DNA from: Chromera velia
Lineage: Eukaryota > Sar > Chromeraceae
DNA: 20,387 bases
Assembly (NCBI GenBank): GCA_018398765.1
Contig: JAHBMJ010002272.1
Coordinates: forward strand, 1 to 20,387
Direction of reading: 5' to 3'
Below the pieces are notes generated by a model that searched no databases, had not been told where the DNA came from, and saw nothing but the letters and a program-made list of their open reading frames with translations. Position 1 is the first letter of the stretch, and every line of letters starts with the position of its first letter. This document shows, piece by piece, positions 1 through 8,602 of this stretch. The position numbers and the translations under genes are program-made.

Positions 1-226
1 AGGGGGGTTCTGCGGCTTTTCCCGCCGGGGGGGGGGGTCGGCGCGACCGCCCGGTTGGCTAGCCGGTATACGTCAATCATGAAGTTCTCATTTTTCTTGC
101 TTTCCGGGGCCCTTGCCGAAAGACAGCGTGCACGCCACACGCGTGCATGCATGCACGTAGGTTGGGGTATTTCTGTTTTCTAAGTGCCCCCCGCTTCGCT
201 TTCCAGAGCCATGCACGTGGGCTGGC
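1..226. other. Left flank, no gene seen
   Basis: No coding region is supported here. The stretch opens with a run of eleven or so G residues (about 27-38) in a GC-rich block, then carries ATGC-rich text. The string ATGCACGT followed by AGG or GGG occurs near 149 and 211, and a similar string recurs inside the 5' LTR near 328. The last six bases (221-226, GCTGGC) match the six bases after the 3' LTR (6079-6084, GCCGGC) with one C/T difference and are read as the target-site duplication of the gypsy element. Confidence 0.6.
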
Positions 227-568
227 ATAACATAGTGAGGCGAGCCACGGGACCGGCCAATCCCGAGGTGAGCAGAACTAACGCGCACCGCCACCGCACG
301 GGACGCCCGCAGCTCAGAGACCAACACATGCACGTAGGCTCATAAAGGCGCCGCCATGCCAGTCTGTATTAGAAGAGAATTAAATAAAATAGAAATAAAG
401 TGGAATTAATTCAGTCAGCTGCGTATAGCCTGGATTGAGTAAACAACAGTTGCTTGCAAAGCTTCTAGAAGCAGTTTGGAAGTGAACCTTGAACTGACAG
501 ACTTTCCATAGTAGAGATTTAACTGAACTAAGTGCGATCACTTAGGAGAAGAGGAGTTACCTCCTTAC
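227..568 (+). repeat. 5' LTR of gypsy element
   Basis: Aligns without gaps to 5737-6078. The left boundary is taken at the base before TAACATAG because the 3' copy reads GTAAC there and the right end reads CTCCTTAC, giving short inverted termini GTAA/TTAC; the 5' copy has ATAA through a CG-to-CA change. The termini are not the usual TG...CA, so the boundary could be off by a few bases. Two AATAAA strings (383-388, 394-399) are candidate poly(A) signals, and the surrounding TTAAATAAAATAG is the only TATA-like text. Confidence 0.9.
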
Positions 569-569
569 A

Positions 570-582
570 TGGTAGCACAGAG
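570..582 (+). promoter_or_regulatory. Primer binding site, initiator-Met tRNA-like
   Basis: TGGTAGCACAGAG begins one base after the LTR end. The first eight bases, TGGTAGCA, complement the 3' end of many eukaryotic initiator methionine tRNAs (…TGCTACCA), the commonest primer of Ty3/gypsy elements. Beyond that the match is partial. Position and sequence both fit a minus-strand primer site. Confidence 0.7.
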
Positions 583-685
583 CCTGGTTGATCTCTCCAG
601 GACCTCTGTTGCTCGGTCTGATCCTGTAACAGTCATCTTCTTTCTTGGCAAGTAAATTCTTTTCTTCTCCCAAGACTCTCTCTCG

Positions 686-1543
686 ATGGAGCAGGTTCTG
701 CAGCAATTGCTGGAGGGGCAGCAATTCATGCAGCAGCAGATGATCCAGGTGTAGCAGATGCAATAACTTCAGCAAGAACAGATGGATGCTCTGGGAGCAC
801 AGCAGCAACAAATAGCCACCGACGGGGGCCCAATCCATCAACAGCAGCAGCAGACACCAGAACAGCAGCAGTAGCAGCGGATGAATCAATAGCCAACTTC
901 TCCACCTCCCCAGTGGTCGAACTTCAAGGCGAAAGAGCCGCCAGTATTTCATGGGGACCGGAAGTTGCTCGAAGGTTGGGTCACGGATATGAGGGAATAC
1001 ATACAGCTCTCCGATATTCAGGTGTCGAAGCAGTTGGGGTCTGTGCGTCAGTACTTCTCCCGATTCCTCAAGCAATGGTATGACAAGACGCAGAGGTCCG
1101 CCTCTCCTTTTGTCAACGTAGAAGATCTCTTCACCCGTTTGTCCGAACGTTTCCCCGATCCAAACAAACAGACAGACTTGAGAGGGGAAGTCCGGAACGT
1201 CCATTGTCAGGGCAATGAGGGGGTTCACAAGTACTCAGTCCGATTCAACGATATTGCAGAAGGAATCGTTGATGTGAGTGAGATCGATTTGATGTACGAC
1301 TACATTCGGGGCCTTCTGGATGAGGTGAGGAAGGAAGTGAGGAGGAGGAAGCCTGACAGTCTCGATGCTGCGATGAAGGATGCAGAGGAGGCCGAGCAGC
1401 TGTTGAGTGGGGGGAGAAAGAAAGACTGCGGGGGCCAGGGCAGAGACGGGCGAAGTGATTCGCACCCGCCTTTGCGACCTCAGTCCCAATCGAACGATGG
1501 GCCCGTTCCGAATCTCCCAAATTTATTCCCTTTCCCAAGATGA
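686..1543 (+). pseudogene. gag: Gag of the gypsy element, with four in-frame stops
   Basis: Encodes the structural Gag protein that forms the cytoplasmic virus-like particle. The first ATG after the leader (686) opens a Gln-rich stretch of about 70 codons containing in-frame TAG (752), TAA (764), TAG (872) and TAG (890). From about 915 the frame is clean and carries a typical retrotransposon-gag domain: PPVFHGDRKLLEGW, a Trp-containing helix (QWYDKT), and an acidic and basic C-terminal part. The frame ends at TGA 1541-1543. The CCHC knuckle that normally ends Gag lies in the next frame (+1) immediately downstream, so either a one-base indel or a +1 frameshift separates them. An intact ATG (965) exists inside the domain, but it is probably not the original start because the domain begins upstream of it. 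Confidence 0.8.
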
Positions 1544-2105
1544 GATAAAGAGGCACATTCAGGAGAATAGGTGCTTCAATTGTCATGCGGTGGGACACTC
1601 TGCACGCCAATGCAGGAACCGCAAGCAGCAACAGCAACAACAGGGTCCTAGGGGTCATGGGGGTCAGAGAAATTTCTATGGAGGTCAGGGATGCATGTAC
1701 AACCTACAAAGTGGGGTGCAGCAGCACTACGGTGGTTTGGTGCAAGGGCAGTGGGGGAATCCAGTCATCCCGCAGGGGCTTACGCCTCCCCCTGGACTGT
1801 GCCCACCACCGCAGTTCCAGGGGAACCCTCCCCAGTGGTCACAGCGCCAGCAGCAGAATGCACCCCCGAGAGGGATGTACGCCACGACTGGGGGTAGGAC
1901 AGGCAGGAGGGGGAAATTGATCACCTTCCACGGCACAGTGAATAGCATCCCGATCCATGCCCTTTGGGATCCAGGGGCGGACTCCATTTATGTGAGCAAG
2001 AGAGTTGTTGAGACCGGGGAGTTCCGTTTGTCTGCCTTGGAGCCCTCCACGTACAAAAGGGGCATCCGTCTCGATGGTGCGCAGGCTTCTTTGACTACTG
2101 TCTAA
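1542..2105 (+). pseudogene. Pol part 1: nucleocapsid zinc knuckle and aspartic protease
   Basis: This frame is open from about 1407 but becomes protein-like at about 1542. It has a CCHC knuckle at 1572-1613 (CFNCHAVGHSARQC, C-X2-C-X4-H-X4-C), which binds RNA in the particle, then a Gln/Gly/Pro-rich linker. The retropepsin domain follows, with the active-site text ALWDPGADSIYVS at about 1959-1997. The usual family signature is D[ST]GA; here the second position is Pro (Asp codon 1968-1970), which would probably impair catalysis. A TAA at 2103-2105 interrupts the protease, and its second half (YDVVLGMPF) continues in the same frame in the next segment. Confidence 0.85.
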
Positions 2106-4481
2106 TGGGAGGCGCCTGATATCGATCTGAAAATTCAGGACTTCGCAGCCCCCCTGACTATGACTATACTCGATTTAGATGAGGATTATGATGTGGTCCT
2201 GGGGATGCCCTTCTGTGAGACCTTCAAAACCCTTCCCGATTTCGAAACGAAGTCTCTCTTCATCGCTGCAGATCGTTCCCCCTCCGGGTCGCAGTTCACA
2301 CTGTATGACTCGGAAATCTACCATATTCCGGGGGCCGAGCCTGAGCCCCTGACCCGCAGAGAGATCCGTAGGCTTTCCAAGAAGGAATCTACCACCTTCC
2401 GGTGCTACCGTCTTGAGGTCCGCCCTCTTCCCTCCGTTTTTTCCCCCCTGGAGGTCAACCAAATCCAAGGAGCCACAACACAGAAGCCCCCGCCTCTCTC
2501 GTCTTTCCCGCCCGATCACCCAGTCAATTCGGATGATTACACAGATTTCCGCAGGGAAGTGCAGGAGGAGGGAATGAGGCCAGGGATGAGAAAGGTTCTG
2601 GAAAAGCATTTCAGCATCTTCCCAAATGAGATTCCCACCCTCCCGCCCAAGAGGGAAGTCGAGTGTCATATCAAACTCGAGCCAGGTCACCGCCCCCCTG
2701 CTCGAGCTCCGTATAGGCTCACCTACGGGCAGCTCGATGAGCTCCGAAAACAGTTGGAGTCGTACTTGGCCAAGGGTCAGATCCGCCCTTCCAACTCCCC
2801 GTTTGCTGCCCCTGTCCTTTTTATCACGAAGGCTGACGGTACTCAGCGTATGTGTATTGATTACACGCAGCTGAACAAGATCTGTGTGAGGGACAGATAT
2901 CCCTTACCACATCCGGATGACTTGATTTCCCGTCTGCACGGGGCCAAGTACTTCTCGTCTCTCAACTTAAGACAGTACTTCCATCAGATCCGGGTGGCCG
3001 AGGGCGACGAGGAGAAGACTGCTTTCGTAATAAGGTACGGCACGTTTGAGTGGCTGGTCATGCCGTTTGGTTACTGCAATGCGCCTGGTATCAGCATGCG
3101 TATGATCAATAAGACATTGCGCCCTTTCTTAGACATGTGTGTAATTATTTTTATTGATGATCTCTTGATTTTCAGCCGCACTCCTGAGGAACACGAGAGA
3201 GACATGGAGGCCGTCCTCCAGCTCCTCGCCGACGAGTCTCTCTATGTCAAACTGTCGAAGTGTGATTGGTTCCGGACGGAAGCCAAGTTCCTGGGGCTGG
3301 TCATCAGTGAAGGTGGATTCAGGCCTGCGCCTGAGAAGGTGCAGGGACTCCAGGACTTCCCCAAGCCGACCGACCGCACTTCACTGCGTCAGTTTTTGGG
3401 GTTAGGGAATTGGTTTTGGAAGTTTGTTAGGGGGTACAGCCAGGTTGCTTCTCCCCTTCTCTCTCTTCTCCGTACCTCAATCCCCTTTGTGTGGGAGCCT
3501 GTGCATGATCAGGCATTCGTTGCTCTAAAGAAAGCCGTCCTTAAGCTTACCACCCTTGCACTGCCTGACCCCAGTCAGCCTGTCTACATTGCACACGACG
3601 CCTCACAGTCACATCAAGCCATCGCGGCAGTTGCTATTCAGCGCTGTCAGAAAACAGGGGCATACCATCCGTTTGCCTTCGGCTCCCGCCGCCTGACCCC
3701 TACCGAGGCACGCTATCCAGTGAGGGAGTTAGAGCTGTTGGCGATTGTCCATTTTGCGAAAGTTTGGCGTCATTTCCTGATGCCCGGGTTGGAGTTTTGG
3801 ACAGATCACAAGAGTTTGGAGAATTTGGGGAAGTTGTTTGAGCACTGCAGTCTACGTGTGAGACGGTGGATTGAGTTTCTGGAGGAAGTGGCGGTTCCAA
3901 TCAAATATATTCCGGGGAGGGCGAACATCATTGCCGACGCACTTTCCCGCAATCCGCCCCCTTTAGTCCAGTCCTCCCCTTCTGCCCCTTTGCTATCTAT
4001 CAGAGTGAGGCAACCCACCCCGCCGACGGTCAGTCAGACCGACGGTCTTGACGACGATGAGGTCCCAGGGCTTGAACCTGAGTATGAGGATGAGGGGGCA
4101 GTTGTTTGCGAGACCCGTTCTTTGGGGGGGGGGCACGGGGGCACTGAGCAGCATCAGTGCCGGACAACCTTGAAGGTTGAGAGAGATGTTGAGCTGCAGA
4201 GGCGCTGCAGAGAGGAGTATGCAAACAATTCCTGGTTTGCCCCGGTGCATGCTCACCTGAAGAATTCCCCAAACAAACTTCCCTCCCCTCACCTGGTGCC
4301 CCGTTTGAAAGGTCTCTCTCTGAGAGATGGTCTGTTGTTCCGGGGGGACCGCCTTTGTGTTCCTCGCTCACAGCGCACGGCTCTTATTCGGGAGAGCCAC
4401 TCATCTCCAGAGAGTGCACACTTCGGGGTCGGGAAAACCTACAGTCGAATGGCAGAAAGATATTTCTGGCCTCAGATATAG
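2106..4481 (+). pseudogene. Pol part 2: reverse transcriptase and RNase H
   Basis: Same frame as the protease segment. It begins with the protease C-terminus (VVLGMPF near 2193), then the Ty3/gypsy [10 protein letters not shown], the fingers motif [12 protein letters not shown], motif A near 2952-2990, MPFGYCNAP, the catalytic IDD at 3153-3161 (FIDDLLIFS) and KFLGLVIS. Motif A reads [12 protein letters not shown] where the family has LDLR; the first metal-binding Asp is Asn (AAC, 2964-2966), which should abolish polymerisation. RNase H follows with HDAS (Asp 3597-3599), RELELLAIV and TDHKSL, so its acidic residues are present. An acidic linker and the start of the integrase zinc domain (SAHFG, YFWPQ) follow. 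The segment ends at TAG 4479-4481 inside that domain. Confidence 0.9.
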
Positions 4482-5633
4482 AGAGATGTACGCAGATTCG
4501 TTCGTGCCTGTGATCTCTGCTAGAGAAGCAAAGCTCCCAGCCGAGCGCCTCCCGGTCTCCTCCGACCGCTCCCTGTTCTCAACCACCCATGGGAAGTCAC
4601 CCAAATTGACTTCCTCGTTGGACTGCCCGCCTCCGGGGATGAACAGTTTGACTGTCTTATAGTTGTCACTGACTCTCTGTCAAAAGGGGTATGCCTGATC
4701 CGGACCCACATAACAGCAACAGCAGAGGAGGCAGGCCGGCTATATTATGAAAACATCACAGTAAAGAAGGGGTGGCAGCGTACGATCCTCAGTGACAGAG
4801 ACCCCCGTTTTTTGTCTCAATTCTGGCAGACCCTACACACCCTCTCGGGCACGCACCTGTCATTCTCCACAACGGCACACCACGACACACCAGGGTCAGC
4901 AGAACGCATGAATGGAACAATCGAGGAAGCCCTCCATTGTCTCGTTGAGACCCAGCATCACCGATAGACGGAATTCATCCCGTCCCTTGAGTTTGCATAC
5001 AACACATCTGTCCATGTCGGGACAGGTCGCTCTCCTTTTCAGCTCGAACATGGAAGAGAACCCCTCACGCTCCCTGCTCTTTCTCTTTCTCCTTCTGTCC
5101 AGCCTTCCCCCGAGGCCTCTGACTTTTTGAAGGAACACAGAGAAGCAGCCCAGTCCAGTCAGATCCGAAATGCCAACAGACGACGCCGCCCAACCGATGA
5201 CATCAAGGTGGGGGACTATGTGCTTGTCCATCGCTCCTGGTGGGCAACCGCTGCCAAGCCCGATGTTCCCCTGTACAGCCGCAAGCTCGACAGCCTGTGG
5301 TTCAGTCCCTTCGAAGTGACTCAGTTCGATCAGTCCCGAGACAATTTCGAAGTCGCTCTGCCAGTGGGAAGCCGCAAAGACCCCCATATACACACGTCGC
5401 TGTGCAAGCTGTACTGCTACGAAGGACGGGGCCGTCCGGCCGTCCGATTGCCCTCCTGGGCCGACGAAGAGTATGAAGTCGAAAAGGTCCTCGGTGTTCG
5501 GGGAAGAGGCAGAGGAACCCAATACTGCGTGCAATGGGTGGGGTTCCCTGAGAGTGAAGCGTCTTGGGAGCCAGTCTCCCACCTCCGAAATGCGAAGGAG
5601 AAAATCGAAGAATTCAAGCGACGATCAAAGTGA
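4482..5633 (+). pseudogene. Pol part 3: integrase with C-terminal chromodomain
   Basis: The frame continues unchanged. The HHCC zinc domain ends in RACDLC followed by TAG (4521-4523) and RSKA; the family consensus there is C-X2-C-Q-R, so the stop replaces a conserved Gln. The catalytic triad is intact: Asp 4608-4610 (QIDFL), Asp 4794-4796 (SDRDPRF) and Glu 4902-4904 (SAERMN), with exactly 35 residues between the last two. A third TAG (4965-4967) precedes [12 protein letters not shown]. The C-terminal part has KVGDYVLV, a GPF-like SPF module (about 5310), and a chromodomain at about 5463-5627 ([28 protein letters not shown]). Chromodomains of this branch are thought to steer insertion through histone marks. 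The true terminator is TGA 5631-5633. Confidence 0.9.
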
Positions 5634-5721
5634 ATAGACAGGAATTGTACGGTCAATTTTGGTTGGCAGTTAACCGCAGAAAAGCTGAGAAGAAGGACAG
5701 AGCGCGTGGAACACATGTTTC

Positions 5722-5733
5722 AAGGGGGAGGGG
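5722..5733 (+). promoter_or_regulatory. Polypurine tract
   Basis: AAGGGGGAGGGG, an uninterrupted 12-base purine run ending three bases before the 3' LTR as delimited here. This is the expected site and composition of the primer for plus-strand DNA synthesis. Confidence 0.8.
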
Positions 5734-5736
5734 CAC

Positions 5737-6078
5737 GTAACATAGTGAGGCGAGCCACGGGACCGGCCAATCCCGGGGTGAGCCGAACTAACGCGCACCG
5801 CCGCCGCACGGGACGCCCGCAGCTCAGAGACCAACACACGCATGCAGGCTCATGGAGGCGCCGCCATGCCAGTCTGTATTAGAAGAGAATTAAATAAAAT
5901 AGAAATAAAATAGAATTAATTCAATTAGCTGCGTATAGCCTGGATTGAGTAAATAACAGTTGCTTGCAAAGCTTCTAGAAGCAGTTTGGAAGTGAACCTT
6001 GAACTGACAGACTTTCCATAGTAGAGATCTAACTGAACTAAGTGCGATCACTTAGGAGAAGAGGAGTTACCTCCTTAC
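5737..6078 (+). repeat. 3' LTR of gypsy element
   Basis: Second copy of the 342-bp LTR, ungapped against 227-568 with 15 differences by eye: 14 transitions and one A/C transversion. About four of the transitions lie at CpG positions. It begins GTAACATAG and ends CTCCTTAC. It carries AATAAA in the same place as the 5' copy. It is followed at once by GCCGGC (6079-6084), the partner of GCTGGC before the 5' LTR. Confidence 0.92.
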
Positions 6079-6080
6079 GC

Positions 6081-6440
6081 CGGCGCTTTTCCGTAAAAAA
6101 CTCATTCTCATAATTGGTAAGGATTTAGAAGCTGAAACTTTGTGAAAGAAGACGTTGTAACGATAGAAAAAGAACTATGGAACAAATTTTTTATATTATT
6201 TCTAGAAACATAGGCTGCTATACAAATTTTATGAGTTCTATACTGTTTTTATTACTATTGAAAACCGTTAAAAAATGGCCCCAAAATCAAAAAATTTGTA
6301 TGGCAGCCTATGTTTCTAGAAATTATATAAAAAATCTGTTCCATAGTTCTTTTACTCTCGTTACAACGTCTTTTTACACAAAGTTTCAGCTTTTAACTCC
6401 TTACCAATTATGAGAACGAGTTTTTTGCGGAAATGCGCCG
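6081..6440. mobile_element. 360-bp foldback (palindromic MITE-like) element
   Basis: Two 150-bp arms (6081-6230 and 6291-6440) are reverse complements of each other with 12 mismatches and no gaps by eye (92%), around a 60-bp AT-rich loop. The arms start CGGCGC and contain the shared strings TAATTGGTAAGG, GCTGAAACTT and TCTAGAAACATAGGCTGC. There is no coding capacity; an ORF across the loop is a by-product of the palindrome. A non-autonomous foldback or hairpin MITE is the best reading, with the transposase family unknown. The left tip is shared with the target duplication of the gypsy element. Confidence 0.75.
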
Positions 6441-6492
6441 CTTTGGGGGGGCAAAAAGCATCTTACTCGCCCCCGGCATGCGGCATGTATAG

Positions 6493-6594
6493 TGAGAATC
6501 AGCGTTGACCGTTACCAACTGCCTCGTAAGAAGGACAGTATGGGTTGACGTTTGCTTTAATGAGAATCAGCATTGACCATTTCCATCTGCCTCG
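6493..6594. repeat. Pair of 34-bp imperfect direct repeats
   Basis: 6493-6526 and 6561-6594 match at 30 of 34 positions. Both start TGAGAATCAGC, followed by TTGACC after one variable base, and end CTGCCTCG. They are offset by 68 bases. They lie about 550-650 bp upstream of the SAM-domain gene. They could be remnants of a repeat or regulatory sites; nothing decides between these. Confidence 0.6.
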
Positions 6595-7139
6595 CACGTG
6601 CAGCCTGGGTCTCTGCTAAGAGTTAGAGTGCGAACGATCTACAGTATCGTAAATCGATCCACGACTGCTAACTGACAATACGGGTTATCGTTTCTTTACC
6701 TTTCCTTGAGGGCCCCCAATCTTAAAAACGGAAGGGGAAGGAGACTATCTTTTCTTTTTTCCTGCTTATCTATTTGTGGCGGTATGTGGCTTCGCCCGCG
6801 CTCTCCGGGTTCCGCTGGAACGCGGCTCCGACTCCGCTTCGCTCCGGCCGCTTTACCTTCCATGCAGGAGACGGGAATCAGAGTCACGGGATGCATGGAG
6901 ACGGGCTTGTGGTAGGTTTGGTGACAATTTCATACAATTTCTGACGCCGACTTAAATCATTGCATTGGGGTAGCCCTGTACTGATATGTAGACCGTAAAC
7001 GTCTGTCTGTGCTCCAGTTTACAAAGTACTGAGACAGACTGCAGACTGCGAGTTCTGTTGTCGTTGCAACTGCTGCGGCCTGATATATCACGCGTGGGTG
7101 GTGCCGGAATTGCCACATTCCTTTTCCAGACATTCCAAC
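6595..7139 (+). other. Region upstream of the SAM-domain gene
   Basis: No gene is supported. It contains a pyrimidine-rich patch (6745-6770), a GC-rich, CpG-rich block at about 6778-6855, and two copies of ATGCAGGAGACGGG / ATGCATGGAGACGGG at about 6862 and 6890. Short ORFs occur on both strands but show no recognisable domain. It is a reasonable place for the promoter and 5' untranslated region of the gene starting at 7140, but no TATA or initiator can be assigned with confidence. Confidence 0.35.
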
Positions 7140-8413
7140 ATGGGGTGGCTCGACAAAGTGGCAAAGGAAGTAAAGCGGGGTGCGAAGAAAGTGGAGCGTG
7201 AGCTTACTCGTGTGGGAGTGCAGGCAGAATCAGCAGTAGGTCTCGATCCCGAATACAAACGCGAAGGCGTTTTCGAAGTCGGGGTAGAGGTCTTCGACGT
7301 GGAGGAATGGATGACGCCATCAGGGTTGTTCGGGAAAGACCGACACTGCGTGTATACCAACAGATACACAAAGACAAAATTTCAGGGAGATGCAGGAAGT
7401 ACCTACCACGAGGTGAAGCAGCATGTCGAGAAAGAAATCAGAGACAGCTACAGGTACACTGCTTCTGATGCGACACGCGTAAACGGGCATGACTCACTGC
7501 CGGTAGAAATGGGATCTCCTAATTTTATTTCTCTGCTGATCACACTCGCCACGAATGCTGGGGTTTTACATAACGGTGCCGCTTTCGTGTTGGAGAGGCA
7601 GGTTGATCTTTCCTCCTTTTTGGTCAAGGCGAGGAACGGCTCCGTGATTCTGCCCGCAGAGGAGGGGCTGCAGGCTGATCTCGCCACACTCCGAGATCTC
7701 TTCGTTGGTGACCCTTCAAGATTCGGTACCTCAGCCTGTCTGATTAAAGATGGGCAGTGGCGTGGGTGTAAGGTTGTCCTGCTGGAGAGGCGAAGACGCT
7801 GCCAGAATTAGGACACCGACATTCGTCCGCGATGCATTTTACAAACCTGACAGATGCGGTTGTGGTGGTTTTGTCCAAGTCGGGCTCCCTGTCCGTGATG
7901 GATCGGGGGCTGATGTACAGGATCCTACCCCCTTTTTCTGGGGATGATGGGGTCCGTCCGGAGTCCGAGGAGATCCTCAGTACTAGGTGCAGAAACTACA
8001 AAGACTTCCCATTCGCAGACAGCGGAGGGGGTGGGGAAGGACCCCGTGACGTTCCTGACAACGGAGACTCGTCCTCTTCTTTGCCCTCCTCGTTCTCCTC
8101 AAAATGTTCCTCCTCTGCTTCGTCCACTTCTTTTCCCTCAGCCGCCTCTTCAGCAGCTGCGTCCGTGAGTGAAGCTGCTTTTCCGCCTTCTTCTTCCTTG
8201 TCCTCTTCTCCTGAGGTTGTCTACAGAGTTCGCCACGCAGACGTGGTGGATCTCCTCGAGAGAGCCGATGCCTCTGACTACGTTTTCAACTTTGTTGTGA
8301 ACGACGTCGACTTCCAAACTCAGACAGAGCTGAAGGACGAGCTTGGAGTGCTCCAATTGGGGTCCAGGAAACGAATTTTGACTGAAATTTCAAAGATGAA
8401 GGGTGCAGACTAG
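7140..8413 (+). CDS. Probable host protein with Ser-rich linker and C-terminal SAM-like domain
   Basis: Two open frames run head to tail. The first (ATG 7140, MGWLDKVAKEV) has a Lys/Arg/Glu-rich amphipathic N-terminal helix, then about 180 residues I do not recognise; it is open to TAG 7811. The second is in another frame, clearly protein-like from about 7832. It has a strand-like start (TDAVVVVLSKSGSLSV), a Ser/Ala-rich linker at about 8065-8205, and a C-terminal domain (about 8230-8400). That domain contains ADVVDLLERAD and LKDELGVLQLGSRKRILTEI, which fits the SAM fold: a DV-WL-type first helix and an L-LG---LG-R--IL--I end. SAM domains mediate protein or RNA binding. Removing a 50-base GT…AG segment (7762-7811) would join the halves into about 407 residues ending at TAG 8411-8413. 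A frameshift or two separate genes are alternatives. The upstream GTG at 7098 is a less likely start. Confidence 0.55.
7762..7811 (+). other. Candidate 50-bp intron
   Basis: Begins GTGGGTGTAAGG and ends GAATTAG. Excision joins a single base (C, 7761) to GA (7812-7813), making an Arg codon and moving from the first frame into the SAM-domain frame with no stop. Alternative donors at 7708 and 7726 with the same acceptor also keep frame; the GTAAGG donor at 7768 would create TGA. Very short, and not proven. Confidence 0.3.
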
Positions 8414-8602
8414 AGGTTCAGGTATGATCGATACTTCGGTGGATGGAGTTGCTGCTCGATAGAAAAACAGCTAGCACCCACGCGCACAGGGGAGAGAGAG
8501 GACGGTAGGGAGTGAGAAAGTGAGCGAACCAAAGAGGCAGAGTAAGGGAGCATCGATTGAGCAATCGGAAAGAGGTTGTCTCGATGTCAGAGTGTTTCAC
8601 TG

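Larger units (their letters stand above)
227..6078 (+). mobile_element. Ty3/gypsy chromovirus-type LTR retrotransposon, degenerate
   Basis: A complete-length LTR retrotransposon. Seen in order: 5' LTR, tRNA-primer site, Gln-rich gag with a retrotransposon gag domain, CCHC zinc knuckle, aspartic protease, reverse transcriptase, RNase H, HHCC/D,D35E integrase, chromodomain, polypurine tract and 3' LTR. RNase H before integrase places it in Ty3/gypsy, and the C-terminal chromodomain in the chromovirus branch. The flanking hexamers GCTGGC/GCCGGC look like a target duplication. The LTRs differ at 15 of 342 positions by eye, 14 of them transitions, so it is not a recent insertion. Eight in-frame TAA/TAG codons, one frame change and active-site substitutions make it non-autonomous now. 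Confidence 0.93.

Noticed and set aside
557-1228. 223-codon minus-strand ORF, Leu-rich
   Set aside because: It is antisense to the Gln-rich start of gag: CAG/CAA repeats read backwards give Leu codons. No domain, and it begins within the element's leader.
6177-6413. 78-codon plus-strand ORF
   Set aside because: It spans the loop and inner arms of the foldback palindrome; no protein-like features.
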